From Auanema rhodensis (taxonomy: Eukaryota > Nematoda > Chromadorea > Rhabditida > Rhabditidae), in contig OZ059900.1 in assembly GCA_964057225.1 (NCBI GenBank), positions 13,717,638 to 13,781,637 of the forward strand: a stretch of DNA of 64,000 nt. The letters are read 5' to 3'. Of the stretch, positions 11,012-23,300 are shown piece after piece. The notes beneath the pieces are model-generated. The model was not told where the DNA came from. It did no database searches and saw only the letters and a list, made by a program, of their open reading frames with translations. A program made the position numbers and the translations under genes. How positions within the stretch are numbered: the stretch's first letter is position 1; each line of letters opens with the position of its first letter.

Positions 11012-12714
11012 GAGATCATTCTCCTTTTTCTAAAACTCCAAATAATTCGTCAAGAAATGTTTCATATATTATGACTTATAGTTTCTTTTAATGTTTTTTT
11101 TTAATTTTATGTTTATTAGAATAACTTTAGATTTTTATTTTCGATTCTAGAAATGTTTAAAGTGTTTTTCTCTATTTTTGAATTTTTATTACTATTTTCA
11201 TAAATGTTGTCTTTACTGAAATAATTTTCATCTGAGTAACACGGAAATAACTTCACATCCCATACAACAAATAGGTTTGATCATTTAAACCGCAGAGCTC
11301 TGCAAATGTCAATGAAAATCTCTTTCTTTTTATTGCGATTTTTTTTTAAATTTACAATATTACAAATAGACTTTAGTGAAATCATTTTACATCATTCTCA
11401 ACGACAATTCATAGAACGATTTGCAAGCTTTCACATCATATTGAAGGTAATAAAATTGTTGTAAAAGAAGCCAGCTGCTGAAACACATAATCTGGATGAA
11501 ATGGGAAATACATTTCAAACTGAACTATCAATGAACCGAAAACATCCTTTCTGTTTCTATTGCTAGTTTCTCTTAAATTTATTTTAACCATTTACTATCT
11601 GTGGACAATGGGATGAAGTTAAAAAATTTTTAATAATTAGTTGGGATATGCATACTATGAAGTGGGATTTACGGAAAAATATAAAAAATTTCAACAATGC
11701 TAAACATAGTCTCATTTATTTCAACACTTTCCCCTATTTATTTTATTACTCTCTGAGAAATACTGAGAGAGTAATAAATTAAAAACTCGTAAACATTTCT
11801 TCATATTCTTCATTTCTTTAGTTAGGCAGATGTGGTTTCAGTTTTGGTTGCTGTGAAAGAACATAATGCATCTGAAATTCCGTCTTTTTATTGTCTCTCC
11901 TTATTCCTTATCCTATTTTTGAAACTTTTTACGTTCAAATTAACTAAAATCTGGCACTATCATGTCTAGAAAGAGAGTCAATTAAATCAAGTATTCGTTA
12001 TTTAATTCACTTTAAGAGTGAGAAATTGCACTCTCTCTCGATGAAAGTACCGTTTGTTAATCAGGACTGATAATACATATTGAGTTTGAATTCCTCTGTG
12101 GTATTTTTTCTAAAATAGTAAATGAACATTCATTTATCAACGTATGAGGCCTATAAGCCTAGAGCTCTCGTTTTTCTTTGCTTTTGATATATATCTTCTT
12201 CCATTCCATCTGATTTCATTGTAAAATAAATAGAACAATTATATCTTTGGATTTTTTTTAGTTTCAAAGAACCAAATTGCTTGATAACAGAAATATCAAC
12301 AAGGGATTAAATTATTCAGAATTGTTGAAATATATTTTGATTTCTCAAAAATGTGTCAAAAAAAAATAATAAGACACAGTTAGAAAGTAGATAGATGAAA
12401 AATCAATTTTATTTTGTCCAGTTCTAAAACCACTTCGTTGCTCAATATCAATAAAGCGCTTGAAATGGAAATAATTTAACCTTTACACGTAACGAGATAC
12501 GTTCATACTGTCAATTAGTTGTTCCTTTTCCAAGCTAGCGAATTTGCTTCAGCTTTCAAAGAACTATACACACTCGAAGTTCCTGACCTCTCAGCTTGAA
12601 GGAGAAAATCTTAGAAGTGGAAATAATGTTGTTAGCAACTGCAGACACCTACACGGCCCAAATGTACAATCCGTTTTAGGAAGCTAGCCATATATTACTT
12701 AGGCCCAACTCCCA
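11012..12714. other. Intergenic
   Basis: 3' flank of the DIM-1-like gene and 5' flank of the potassium channel. It holds a perfect 13-bp inverted repeat at 11742-11778, listed separately. No exon was identified. Confidence 0.6.
11742..11778. repeat. Perfect 13-bp inverted repeat (hairpin)
   Basis: The arms 11742-11754 (TTTATTACTCTCT) and 11766-11778 (AGAGAGTAATAAA) are exact reverse complements around an 11-base loop. It lies 0.7 kb past the DIM-1-like gene. It is too short for a typical microRNA precursor, and its function is unknown. Confidence 0.6.
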
Positions 12715-14883
12715 ATGCGACCCAAGTGGCTTCAAAGTAAGTAAAAAATTTGATATTATTAATAATAATACTGCGTTTCCACATAGTATAAATTAACAAA
12801 TTCATTGTTAAAGTATCATAATTTTAATTAAAATATTAATATACCAATATTTATAAAAACAAAAATAATGTGTTTGCTTCCAGCTATTTGGAAAAAGTCT
12901 ATTTATTATTAATTAATTTATCAAATTTTTTAAACATATTTATCAATCATAAGCTTATTTTGTTTTTCAAGTACAAAACAAGTTTTAGATTGCACAAGGG
13001 CACAAAAGCTGAATAATGTAATCCGAATTGCATTTGCGCATATTGCGCTGTATGTGTTTGTAGTTTTATACCTTATATTTGGTGCATATATGTTTCAATA
13101 TATGGAAGGTGAACGCGAAGAAGATCTCCACAAAAAGCAAAGGTTAAACTTTTCATTCTAACTTGTTTTGCTGAAGTTTCTGATATAATTAATATTTTTT
13201 AAATGTAAACAATAAAATAAAAATATTTATTTTAGAGTTTTTGTACTGGAAATGAAAAAACAGCTATTAGAACGATTATCGAATCCCAATGCGGTACAAT
13301 GATCGTTGCATTAATCTATTGTATTAGAAGATATTTTTCAGGTTTTAAATTTAGATGATGAACTAAGCTGGTACTTCAAAAATTTGTCAAGTAGTCAGAT
13401 TTCTATAGACTATTATTTAATATTATCTGATTCAAAACAGGCAACTACTTACTATTCTGAAAAACTCTTATTCTTCTATATTTTAGAAGTTACCTCGACG
13501 TTGGACATTTGAAAGCAGTATTTTATTTGCCTTCACTATCTTAACAACAATAGGTTTATTTTTGTTATAATCTATGTTAATTACAAGGTCTTAGGCTACG
13601 GCAACTTGGCTCCATCGACACATGAATGTCAGATATTCACAATGGTATATGGTGCTTTTGGAATTCCGCTTTTTCTCATCACGATTGCAGATTTAGGACG
13701 TTTTTCAAAGACAGGTTTCTTATTAACATGAAGTTATTTTTTTGTAAAAAAAAGAACTGCAGGAATAATGACCATAATTCAACTGCTTTACAAAAAAGAA
13801 CTGAAGCGGCAAGGAGAACAAAGATTTTGGAGAGAACTTGGAGAGGTTTTTTTTTTCAATAAAAATTAAAAAATACCTGATTATGGTTTTTAACTGCTCA
13901 CGTATTCACTCAATATATGCATGGTCAGTTGAAAAGAAGAGAAACTGCATAATGAATCAATTCCTTGAGCTAAAAATCGAAAAAATACTTTTTACTATAC
14001 TCATTATTGGTAATCATGTTAATTTTGGTCAGGTCTTTCTTGTCGCGGTAGTATTTGTTTCATTTATTGCTTTTGGATCAGCAATTCTACCAATGTGGGA
14101 AGATCAATTGAGTTATTTTGACAGTGTTTACTTTTCTTACATGTGAGTTATCATAAAAATTAAAAATAATTAACATAATTTTCATTTTTTTTCTTATTTC
14201 AAACAAAATTCGTTACAGGAGCTTAACGACGATTGGCTTGGGAGACATAGTTCCAAGGTCAGTGTTTTCTTATTAAAATAAATTGAATAAAGGTCTGATT
14301 AACAGACGAATGGATTTCTTACTACCAACTCTTATATATATAACAATTGGATTGTGGTTGACAACAGTCCTTGTTGAACAATTAGCAGATGTGTTCCGAT
14401 TAGTTCATTACGCTGGACGACAAGTTACAAATGTTAAAGGAGTAAGAGAGAATAAAAAATTGGTTTTAAACAACCTTTACCTAGATATCTGTTTGGTTGG
14501 GAGGCAGACGTCTTTCTGTTGGTGGTTTGATTAGCACTGTTTGTCGACGAGTTGGCATGTCGGAAAATTTGATAAGTTAGTTTGTAAATACCAATACTGA
14601 ATTATCTGTTTTGTTTTCGATCAAATCAATTGGGACAAAGCTATTGATCAAGCTCTAGAAGGACGCGAACAGCCTATATCACTATTTCCTTGGCATTTTG
14701 CCGATTTTTTAGATAATGACCCTCCTCTAATAGATTTGAGTATTGACTTGGATCAATGGGAGGTATAAATCAATTTATATAACAGATTGTAGCATTATGC
14801 ATCAGGCGCAGGGTTCCTTCTATCTTTCTGGAGGAGATGCACCTCCGGCACCTCCCGTTCAAGAACCATCACAACAGAAATAA
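12715..14883 (+). CDS. Two-pore-domain (TWK/K2P) potassium channel
   Basis: Thirteen exons (12715-12736, 12989-13142, 13236-13293, 13342-13440, 13487-13553, 13595-13714, 13763-13845, 14033-14142, 14219-14257, 14306-14441, 14485-14575, 14641-14762, 14806-14883) encode 392 residues. TM1 is about residues 18-40. Pore 1 filter TIGYGN lies near 131-136 and pore 2 filter TIGLGD near 242-247, the paired filters that define K2P leak channels. The hydrophobic stretch MVYGAFGIPLFLITIADLG after pore 1 and LLPTLIYITIGLWLTTVLV after pore 2 are TM2 and TM4. The cytoplasmic tail ends in a Pro-rich segment. Nematodes have many twk genes and I cannot name the orthologue. The start was chosen because this short first exon has a strong donor and a candidate trans-splice AG 12 bases upstream. 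Intron 4 appears to use a GC donor, and the first Gly codon of the GYG filter is split by an intron. AATAAA follows at 14975. Confidence 0.88.
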
Positions 14884-15424
14884 GATTAATACATTTAGAA
14901 GGGATTAACTGTTTGTAGTCCATAATCTATATATTCAAAGAATATGATTAATATCTGCTAAAGAGAAATTATTCAATAAACGTTCATTCATAAATCATAT
15001 TTAACATGCGCAAGCTGAAATAAAACGTTTTAAGAAAAATTTTGGTATAAAGTTCTTTGATAATACAATAATTTATAACATAACAATGAATACAATTGGA
15101 ATTTATTTTGAATAAGAGAGCATAAACTATGACCGCAAGAACTAAAAAATAATTAAATACACAAAACAAGTAAGATAATGGCAACTAATTGAGAATTTTC
15201 AAAAATATATTCAAAATTCCTACTTAAAAACAAACCAAATAACATATCAATTGCATTGATTTTGTATAATACATCTCGCAGAGAAATAAATATGAACATT
15301 TTTTCTATGTCTTATATGATTTTCAAAAATTTTGATCATATTGCAAGCAAAAACTTGCGTATTTGCTACTAGCAAATTTAAAAAATTTGTATAATTTATA
15401 TGATGCATACCATGAACGTTAAAC
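14884..15424. other. Convergent 3' intergenic
   Basis: 541-base spacer between the ends of the potassium-channel gene (+) and the dopamine-receptor gene (-). It includes the channel's polyadenylation signal. Nothing else is seen. Confidence 0.7.
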
Positions 15425-17363
15425 CTAAACATTGTTTATTGTCAGTAACCGTGTTGCTTGTGCTCGATTATTATTTTGGTTATCAGATACACCATCACGA
15501 ACAGCATAGCGTTTTCTCGTAGGATGTAAAGTATCATTTCTATAATTTTTTAATTTACAAATAAAATAAATATTAACAATCTGAAATTAGTTGACGTACA
15601 AAGATGAATTAAAGTTGTTGTTATTGAAACAAGAAAAACTGTTGGATAATATTCTTTTAAATGCTCTTCGAAAATCTCGATTGAATATACTGTAAATCAA
15701 TGGATTAGCTGCTGAATTAGCATAGCCAAGCCACGTAACGGCCTGAAAAAATGAATAGAAGTGTGTTAGTTAATATTAAAGGTTATTTTACCAATATAAC
15801 ATTTGAGCTAAACGCTGATGGATTCCATGCACGACCTATGTTCACCAAAAAGAATGGTAACCAACATAGTAAGAAAGTACCCATAATGACACCAAGAGTT
15901 AGTCTAAATTCATTTTTTTTCTTTAAATAACAATATGATGATGAACAAAGATACCTAGCTTTTTGATCATTAACAGTGTTTGTTGAGTTACCTCCTGTAC
16001 CTGTTTCACTGATATGAGAATTTGTCATTTGGTTACGAGACCAACACGGAAAACAAGACCAAAATATTCTACAAATCTGTAAAAGCAACAAATCGGATAT
16101 TAATATTTCAATATAAAACTTACTCGTTCGATTGTCTTGTCGGATAAATGTTCATCTTCTACAGCAACTGTCGAAAAATCTGTTGACTCTATATCTTGAT
16201 TAGGAAGTGTAATATTTGAATCCGTCATCAATGTAGCTGCAGTCACCTATAGTTTGAAAAATAAACTTCATAATCAAAATATCTGAGCCTACTTCGCGAA
16301 TTTTTTCAGATGTTAATTGCATTATTAGAAAAGAAGTTGCTTGTTGTAGTTGAGTTTTAATACTTCTTACATGATGTCTAGCGTACATGTATAATTTGCT
16401 ATATAAATACACCATAATCGCAGCTGGGAGAAAAAATGATAAAGCCGAGCTACCAATAGCATATCCTAATGGTAATTTCATTTCGCATACAGGAAGTGTT
16501 GTATTGCTGCAAATTTAAGTACAGAGTGAGTTGTCATGAGAAACATTAATGTCATACTTGCTCTCTGTATTTTTTGATCCAAAACCTAAGAAAAGAGGAG
16601 CTGAGCCTATGATAGCTGAGATTAACCATACAATAATAATAATACATATAATACGCTTGCGATTGCAATGCCTGCATATAACTAATTTTATATTAAATTA
16701 TCTAAGAATACATACCTAGCATAGCTCATTGAACGGCTGATATGCCAATATCTATCAGAAGATATTGCACATAAATTGAGAATGGAAGCTGTACTGCATG
16801 TTATATCAAATGCTACCCAGAATTGGCAGTAAACTTGCCCAAATGGCCAATATCCGAGAACGTCGTTCCCAGCGGCAAATACCATGACCTGAAACACTAC
16901 GGATTAAAAAATGCTATGACAAAACGACTTGATGGATGTTCTGCTGCTGTCAAAACTTATCATTATTATTTTGTTCAAAAAATATATGAAAATTAATTTT
17001 TAGGTATACAATAAAGTTTCTACCTTCCTCCTCCAGACTTTAAAAATAGTTTTGAACAAAAATTTGGATAAAATCATAAGTATCTAATAAAATAAGAAAA
17101 CATGTTTATATTTCAAGTTTTTTATCATTTTTCTCTTTTTTTTTGAATGAATGTTTCACACATACAACTACTTTCATAAAACGTACCAGCACAGAAACAA
17201 GCCAATCCGATATTGCTAAGGATACAAGAAACAAATTTTCCGGTTGCCTCCTTAAGCTTCGATCCCAAATAATGGCAGCACATACCAATAGATTTCCAAA
17301 TAAAGCTAATATAATAAGCTTGCTGAACAGCATTAGAAGAATAACACTTCGGAATGCCGTCAT
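15425..17363 (-). CDS. dop-1: D1-like dopamine receptor (class A GPCR)
   Basis: Nine exons on the minus strand (17363-17187, 16888-16716, 16671-16558, 16506-16293, 16246-16124, 16076-15955, 15903-15792, 15742-15600, 15539-15425) encode 430 residues. Amine-receptor marks are present: Asp87 in TM3 ([11 protein letters not shown]), DRYWHISR at the end of TM3, serines SSALS in TM5, CWLPFF in TM6 and NPLIY in TM7. The extracellular and TM2-TM3 stretch [10 protein letters not shown] with [16 protein letters not shown] closely resembles arthropod D1-like receptors and DOP-1, which couple to Gs/cAMP. The third intracellular loop is about 120 residues. The N-terminus before TM1 is only about 8 residues, and a weak acceptor lies one base before the start codon, so a further 5' coding exon may be missing. 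The last junction (donor at 15599) was chosen because it extends the frame over a good GTACGT donor. Confidence 0.87.
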
Positions 17364-20300
17364 GCTTTGAAAAAGATAGCAATAGCTCTCTTAAATTATT
17401 TTTTTAAGAGGAAAATTCGAAATTCACACAAAAATTTGCAAATTGAAACTTTGATTCAATTTCTGGATATGACGCTCGATCTGGAAAATATGAAACTAAT
17501 ACATTATCATTTACCGCAATATAAAAAAACGAGATATTTAAAAAAGAAAAGTAAATCAAAGTAACATAATTGAACTTTTCCAACCAAAAATGAGTTGAGT
17601 TTGAACATTTATTTCTCCTACGAACGGTTCTTGTAAAGAGGTGAGTGTGCTAGCATGCAATGGAAAAGACGAAATAACTCAGCAAAACTAAAATAGAAAT
17701 GAAAAGAGTTATGTAACAAAACGAAATAGTCTATGAATAGACAATTTTAATATGCACATCAAATTAGTTGAAAGGAAAAAAGAGGTTGTACTAAAATATA
17801 TTTATAAAACAATTGTACAAGAAAAAGGACAATGAACAAATATTCGAGCTAATTTTTTTTATAATTTACGATGTCCATGTCGTAAATGTTGTAATAAAAA
17901 AGTTTCTTTATCTCATAGTACTAGAAGATTGCATAAAGTTTATTAGTCAACTTGAATATTCCTCATACTCATGTCCCTACGAGCTAGTAATCAGATATTA
18001 CTTCAGGGTATTCAATATGTACGAATTATCTAAAAAGCACTATTCATATGAATGAAAGCGAATAAGGTGCAAATAAGAAGAAGAAGAATACTTTTTATAT
18101 ATAAGACATGCATATGTTTGGAAGAATAAGAGTTTTCAAAAATGTCATGTTGAGAGAAATATAAATTGCTCTTGTCAATAGAATGCAATGCACTTGTGCT
18201 ACCTTCTAAGTTTCGTTCAGTTTTGCCATTTCTCATAGCTCATTCATTGTTAGAAAAAAATATTTTTTTGCTTGAAATGTTAAGTTTATTTATAATTTGA
18301 AATATAAACATTCATGTCATGCAGTTTCATAAATTTTCAAAAGAGTTCCTACCAATAGTTGTCAAGAATCCTTGTAATTATAGGAAGAGACAGCCAAGAA
18401 AACGTGTAAACACCAAAGAAATATTTCACTCGCTTCCAATCTCATCATTCTATGTAACTATTTTTTTTTTCAAAAACTACAATACTCAAAAATACTAATG
18501 AATATGAATATGTAACATTAAAGCTTTGTTTAATAATATATAATATATAGATATGTGTGTATATGTATAATATACGTATATAACAGCTAACTTTATTAAT
18601 ATATTCAAGACTATTCCATTTTACTCAACTCATTTCATCACAAATAAATAGTTTTTTTTATGTAAACGTATTCACAAAATATATTCAAGAGAGTGAACAT
18701 AAATAAATTTCAATTTTTACTATTATAAATTTTAATAAAATTCTTTAACACTCGAGTAATACTCAGTTTATATTTTGAATATAATCTGAATGCTTTCGTT
18801 TTGTAAAAAAAATGACACTGTCTCACCACGCGCAAACACATAACTTGAAAAAAAATGATGAGTTATGAGTATAATTATGTTATGTTAGCAGTAATTTTGG
18901 CGGATGTCATACAAGTCATACGCAATCTTCTTCTCAGAAGAAAAACATGTCAAAGATAGAATATAACAGGGCCATATTTCTTTATATATATGTGTATATA
19001 TCAAAAAACTTGAACACATATATAGTTTTTTCACACACAAACACACTTATATATATTATAAAAGAAATCAAGAATCAAAAAGCTATTTCACTATAATTAA
19101 GAAAAATTGTTCAGCATATTAGAATTTAAACATGAGAGAAGAATTCCATTAAGATAAAAACTTAAATAACGTTCATTTGGAAGTAAAGCTGTATGGATGG
19201 GAAAGCTTTCTAGTTTTTTGGCATTACGCTCTTTCCTAATGAGTAAGTGATTTTCTTCAACTGACCATCTTGAGAATATTACTGTAAAGTTTTGAAAGAA
19301 TTAAAAAAAAAATTGAAACCAAAATTGAATAAAAATGAAAAATTATAAGATAAATTGAGCGACTATTCCAGTTATGTGATTCACCTTTGCTCAGCAGCAA
19401 ACATAATGTATGTGGGTCCTTTACATTGAAGCTAAGAATAGCTTCCAAGGAGAGAAACTGAAAGAAAGCAAGTTGGCATGTAAGAACTGAGCGCATATAT
19501 AAAGAGTGAGTTCGGCAAAAAAAATAGTAAGTGAAAAAGACAGCGATATTTCTGAGAAATATACGCAGAGGAGCAATAGAAAATGAGATAAAACACAGAA
19601 CGCTTTTTTCGGGATTTAAAATGCTATTGGAACTTGGGGCATGTCTGATATTCTAGCGAGCGAATAAACTGAGCAAGAACATTGAAAAATAAAATAACAT
19701 CATTCAGTCAATGCTGACAACTTAAAATCAACAAGACAGATAGAGGATGTGGAAGAAATGGTTCGGAACTCATTTTTCCGCTTTATCAACTTTTTCATTG
19801 ACTATTTGCCATGATATAGAAACAGAATCTTAGTTTTTTGTGCAAGATATTTTCAGAGCTTTTCAGCAGCCGACCTATGCAATTTTTCGTTTTTAAGCAA
19901 TAGCTAAGTGAATGATAAATGAGTAGAGTGCACAGCTTATTGATGAATCTTCGTCAAAAACTTTTTTTAAGTATCACAAGAATGCTTGAAGATTGGATTT
20001 ATGATAGACTTATGTGTGACCGAGAATGATGAACATGGCCCAAAAGCTTGTTCACTAGGATTCAAACGAAAAACCAATGCATATTTTATTTAAGACTGAG
20101 AAAAGGTTCTGCACAAGCTCGCTAATGAATGTAGAGTGACAATGATGACTTTCACTTACAATTGTGAAAGTTATTTCTCAAAAATGAAAGAAAAAGATGA
20201 ATCTGGAAAAATCCAAATGTAGGTTATGGCATAAAGATTTGAAATTAAAATATACTTTACATAGAAACAATATGTTCAGTTGCTGAAACTGGATTTTGCT

Positions 20301-23300
20301 TCCCTATTCGTTTCAAAGCAACGCATATAACTTGGGAAGTGCAATAGTAACTAAACTCTCACGTCTATTTTTGTTTTATATTATATAGCTCAGCTGTAGT
20401 AAAATATTAAAGGATGGATTTTGCTGAAAATAGCTAGCCATAAAATAGATGGATATACAGATTACTCTCAAAGAAACGAGATGAATAGATGAAGCATAAA
20501 TTAAAATGAGGAAGTACGAGAATAGATCACAAAAGATGCTTCTCTAATTAGTTCTGACCAGAGGGCTTGATGCATTTTTTATTCAATGCAGCATGAAATA
20601 CAAAGGAAATTCATATATGTTTCCGACAAATTAAAAAATGAAAAGAGTGAATGTATTTAGAACTCTATTGATCAAATATGCTAAAAATATTTGAAAAATT
20701 GAGAATAATAAAATAGGCAGTTAGAATAAAATGTCTGTAAAGTGCTCAGATTTATAAAATACGAGAATTTGCCAGCGTTTCAGGCATTAGATCATTAATC
20801 ACCATGTCTACTTATCGTTTGTCATTGATGAAATAGTTCTAAAGTGCCATAAAATAGACTGAGGGCATTGGATGTTAGAAATATGTGTTCCTCCTATGCA
20901 TCCACTCATTTCTTTTATTTTTAAACTTTGAAAACAAGCTGGCTCGTTTTTGCTGTCTTAGCTTTTTCTAGATGAGAAGAGAATTTCACAATGAAGCACA
21001 GAAACAACAGGAATAAAAACAAGAAGCATGGGAGGAAAATGATTGACATTGAACTGCATTGTTATATGAGAGAGTTTTAGTCGTTAAATTTATTAAATAG
21101 TCTTCCGGAAATTTTTGTATTAAGCTTTGGTTTGTGAGTTGTACTAATCTGGAGAAGTGTGAGTTTTACCTACATTACAATCTGTTTGTTCTTTCCAAGG
21201 TTTCGGCTTTATCACTATTGCATGGCTCAAGAAGCAAAGAGAGAACATTCAGATGATTTGTCTTCAAAACGCTTTTTCTCTCTCATCTGAAATTTATTAT
21301 CCAATTTATTTCTAGTCTCTGTTATTTATGAAATCAAAGATTGCGAGAAGTAAGATATTGTATGTATATTACAAGACATTTCAAAAAAAATGTTTATATT
21401 CTGTTTAGAATGATAGAATAAAAAAAAATGAAAGAAGGAGTTCTTCTCACAACAGAATAAAAGTGGATTATACTTCTTTATAGAATAATCATTTAGAATA
21501 TGTGAAGGAGTGCTATGTGTATGTATTTTTGAATGGATATGTTTATGAACTTTAGCTAAGAACACCTCTTCAACTTAAATGTATTGATTCATAGTGTCGT
21601 AAGATGTAAGCAAGAAAAGTATATAAGTTAACACTTAAACTATATGTTTTCTGACCGCTAATTTATGAGCAACAAAAAAAAAATCGAATGCACTACCTTC
21701 ATGAAATTCAGAGCAATAATTAGAGTTGGAATTTTTTAAGATCTAAAATCTATTTTTCTATTTTGCTTTGTTCATCTATACGAAAAAGTGTGAATATCTC
21801 GAATGAGTTGTCTTACTATTCGAAAATTAAAATATGTTCGATCAAATTATATAATAAAGGGCTTCACAACAATATTGAGAAACAATGTATCAAGTAGACT
21901 TTAAAAGAGAAAGAGAAGCTAAAATGAAACAACAAAATGAAGTATTAGTGACCATATTATGCGTTTGATGTGAATTTTAATTAGATTCACTTTATGCAAC
22001 AAACATGATATTAATAACATTAATAATCCTTTAGATGAACTTTTTTGGAACTTGTGGATGAAAAATAACAAGCTTTCCATCCTTATTTACTTTCCTATAA
22101 AATATTTATCATACAAATAATAAAGCTTTTCTTAATTTCAAATTTCTTATAATAAGTACTTTAATTACATTTTTTGTTTAAAAAAAAGGAATGATAGATA
22201 TGAAAACTCACCTAATCGTTTGCAGCAATTGTGAATTAATGAGTTAATTAAGGGCAAGTTCATGTCGGCTACTGTTAATTCTACTCTCAACTTGAATACT
22301 AAGAAATTTGAATGATGTATTAATATGAAATACATTCCATGCGCCGTGGGTATTTGCAAACAGCACTATAACGATCCAACATTCATCGTTCCATTTCAAA
22401 TACGTCAACAAGCATTATAGGGACCAAAGTTGTAGGAAGAATATATTATTTGGTTGCAACAATCTCCTAGGTTATACTATTGTTTTTTGAATCTCAGCAA
22501 AAAAAATATTTTTTCAATTATAATCAATACTTAAGCGGAAATATTTTGTGCCGATATGCTTAGAAAATTAACTTTGTTTCATTTTTTCATGCTTGTGCTC
22601 AACAATCCTAATTAATCATTCATATGATCAAAAAAGGAAAATTCCGAAATACACATTAACACATTAAAAATATAATCAGAAAAATATACTATGCTAGCTT
22701 TGAAAGAATCATAAATGAGAAAAGGAATTTAAAAGCCAGAAAAATGATAGCTTAGCATATAAACAAGCCACTAATGAATGAGTGTAGCCATCTATAAGTA
22801 AGTAGATCAGTCACATTACAGCTGATATTCGAGATGAATTCAAATTATACATCTATTACAGATCGTAAAATTAAAGCTTATAGCATTTCTTATCATAGTT
22901 ATAAAATATTAACTGAGGTTCATTTTTTGCCTTAGATATGTTAGAGTGAAAGTAATCAACTAGGACTGTAATTTATAGTAAAATTAGAGGAATATGTGTT
23001 AAAAATATTCAATATATTGTGGACATTATTCACGTTTCTACTTGCTGATTTTTCTTCTTTTTCTTCTTCTTTTTTTTTCGTTTTTTCTACTGACGACCAC
23101 ATAAAGAAATTTCAGCAGTTCTGTTAACTGAATTGATAAACCAGCCAGAAATAGTTAGGGAGAAACACAATTGATGCTTTTGAATCAGGAAGTGCTTGCA
23201 CTTATAAGGAATAAAAGAAATTTTTCTTTATATTATTGAGTTTGTTTCTCACTGTCATTCTTCCTGTTTATTCTTTTTTATTGTTTTCTACATCCATTTG

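Noticed and set aside
13838-14146. 102-codon open frame across the K2P intron
   Set aside because: Only its last third is a real exon (14033-14142); the upstream part is intron 7 of the channel.
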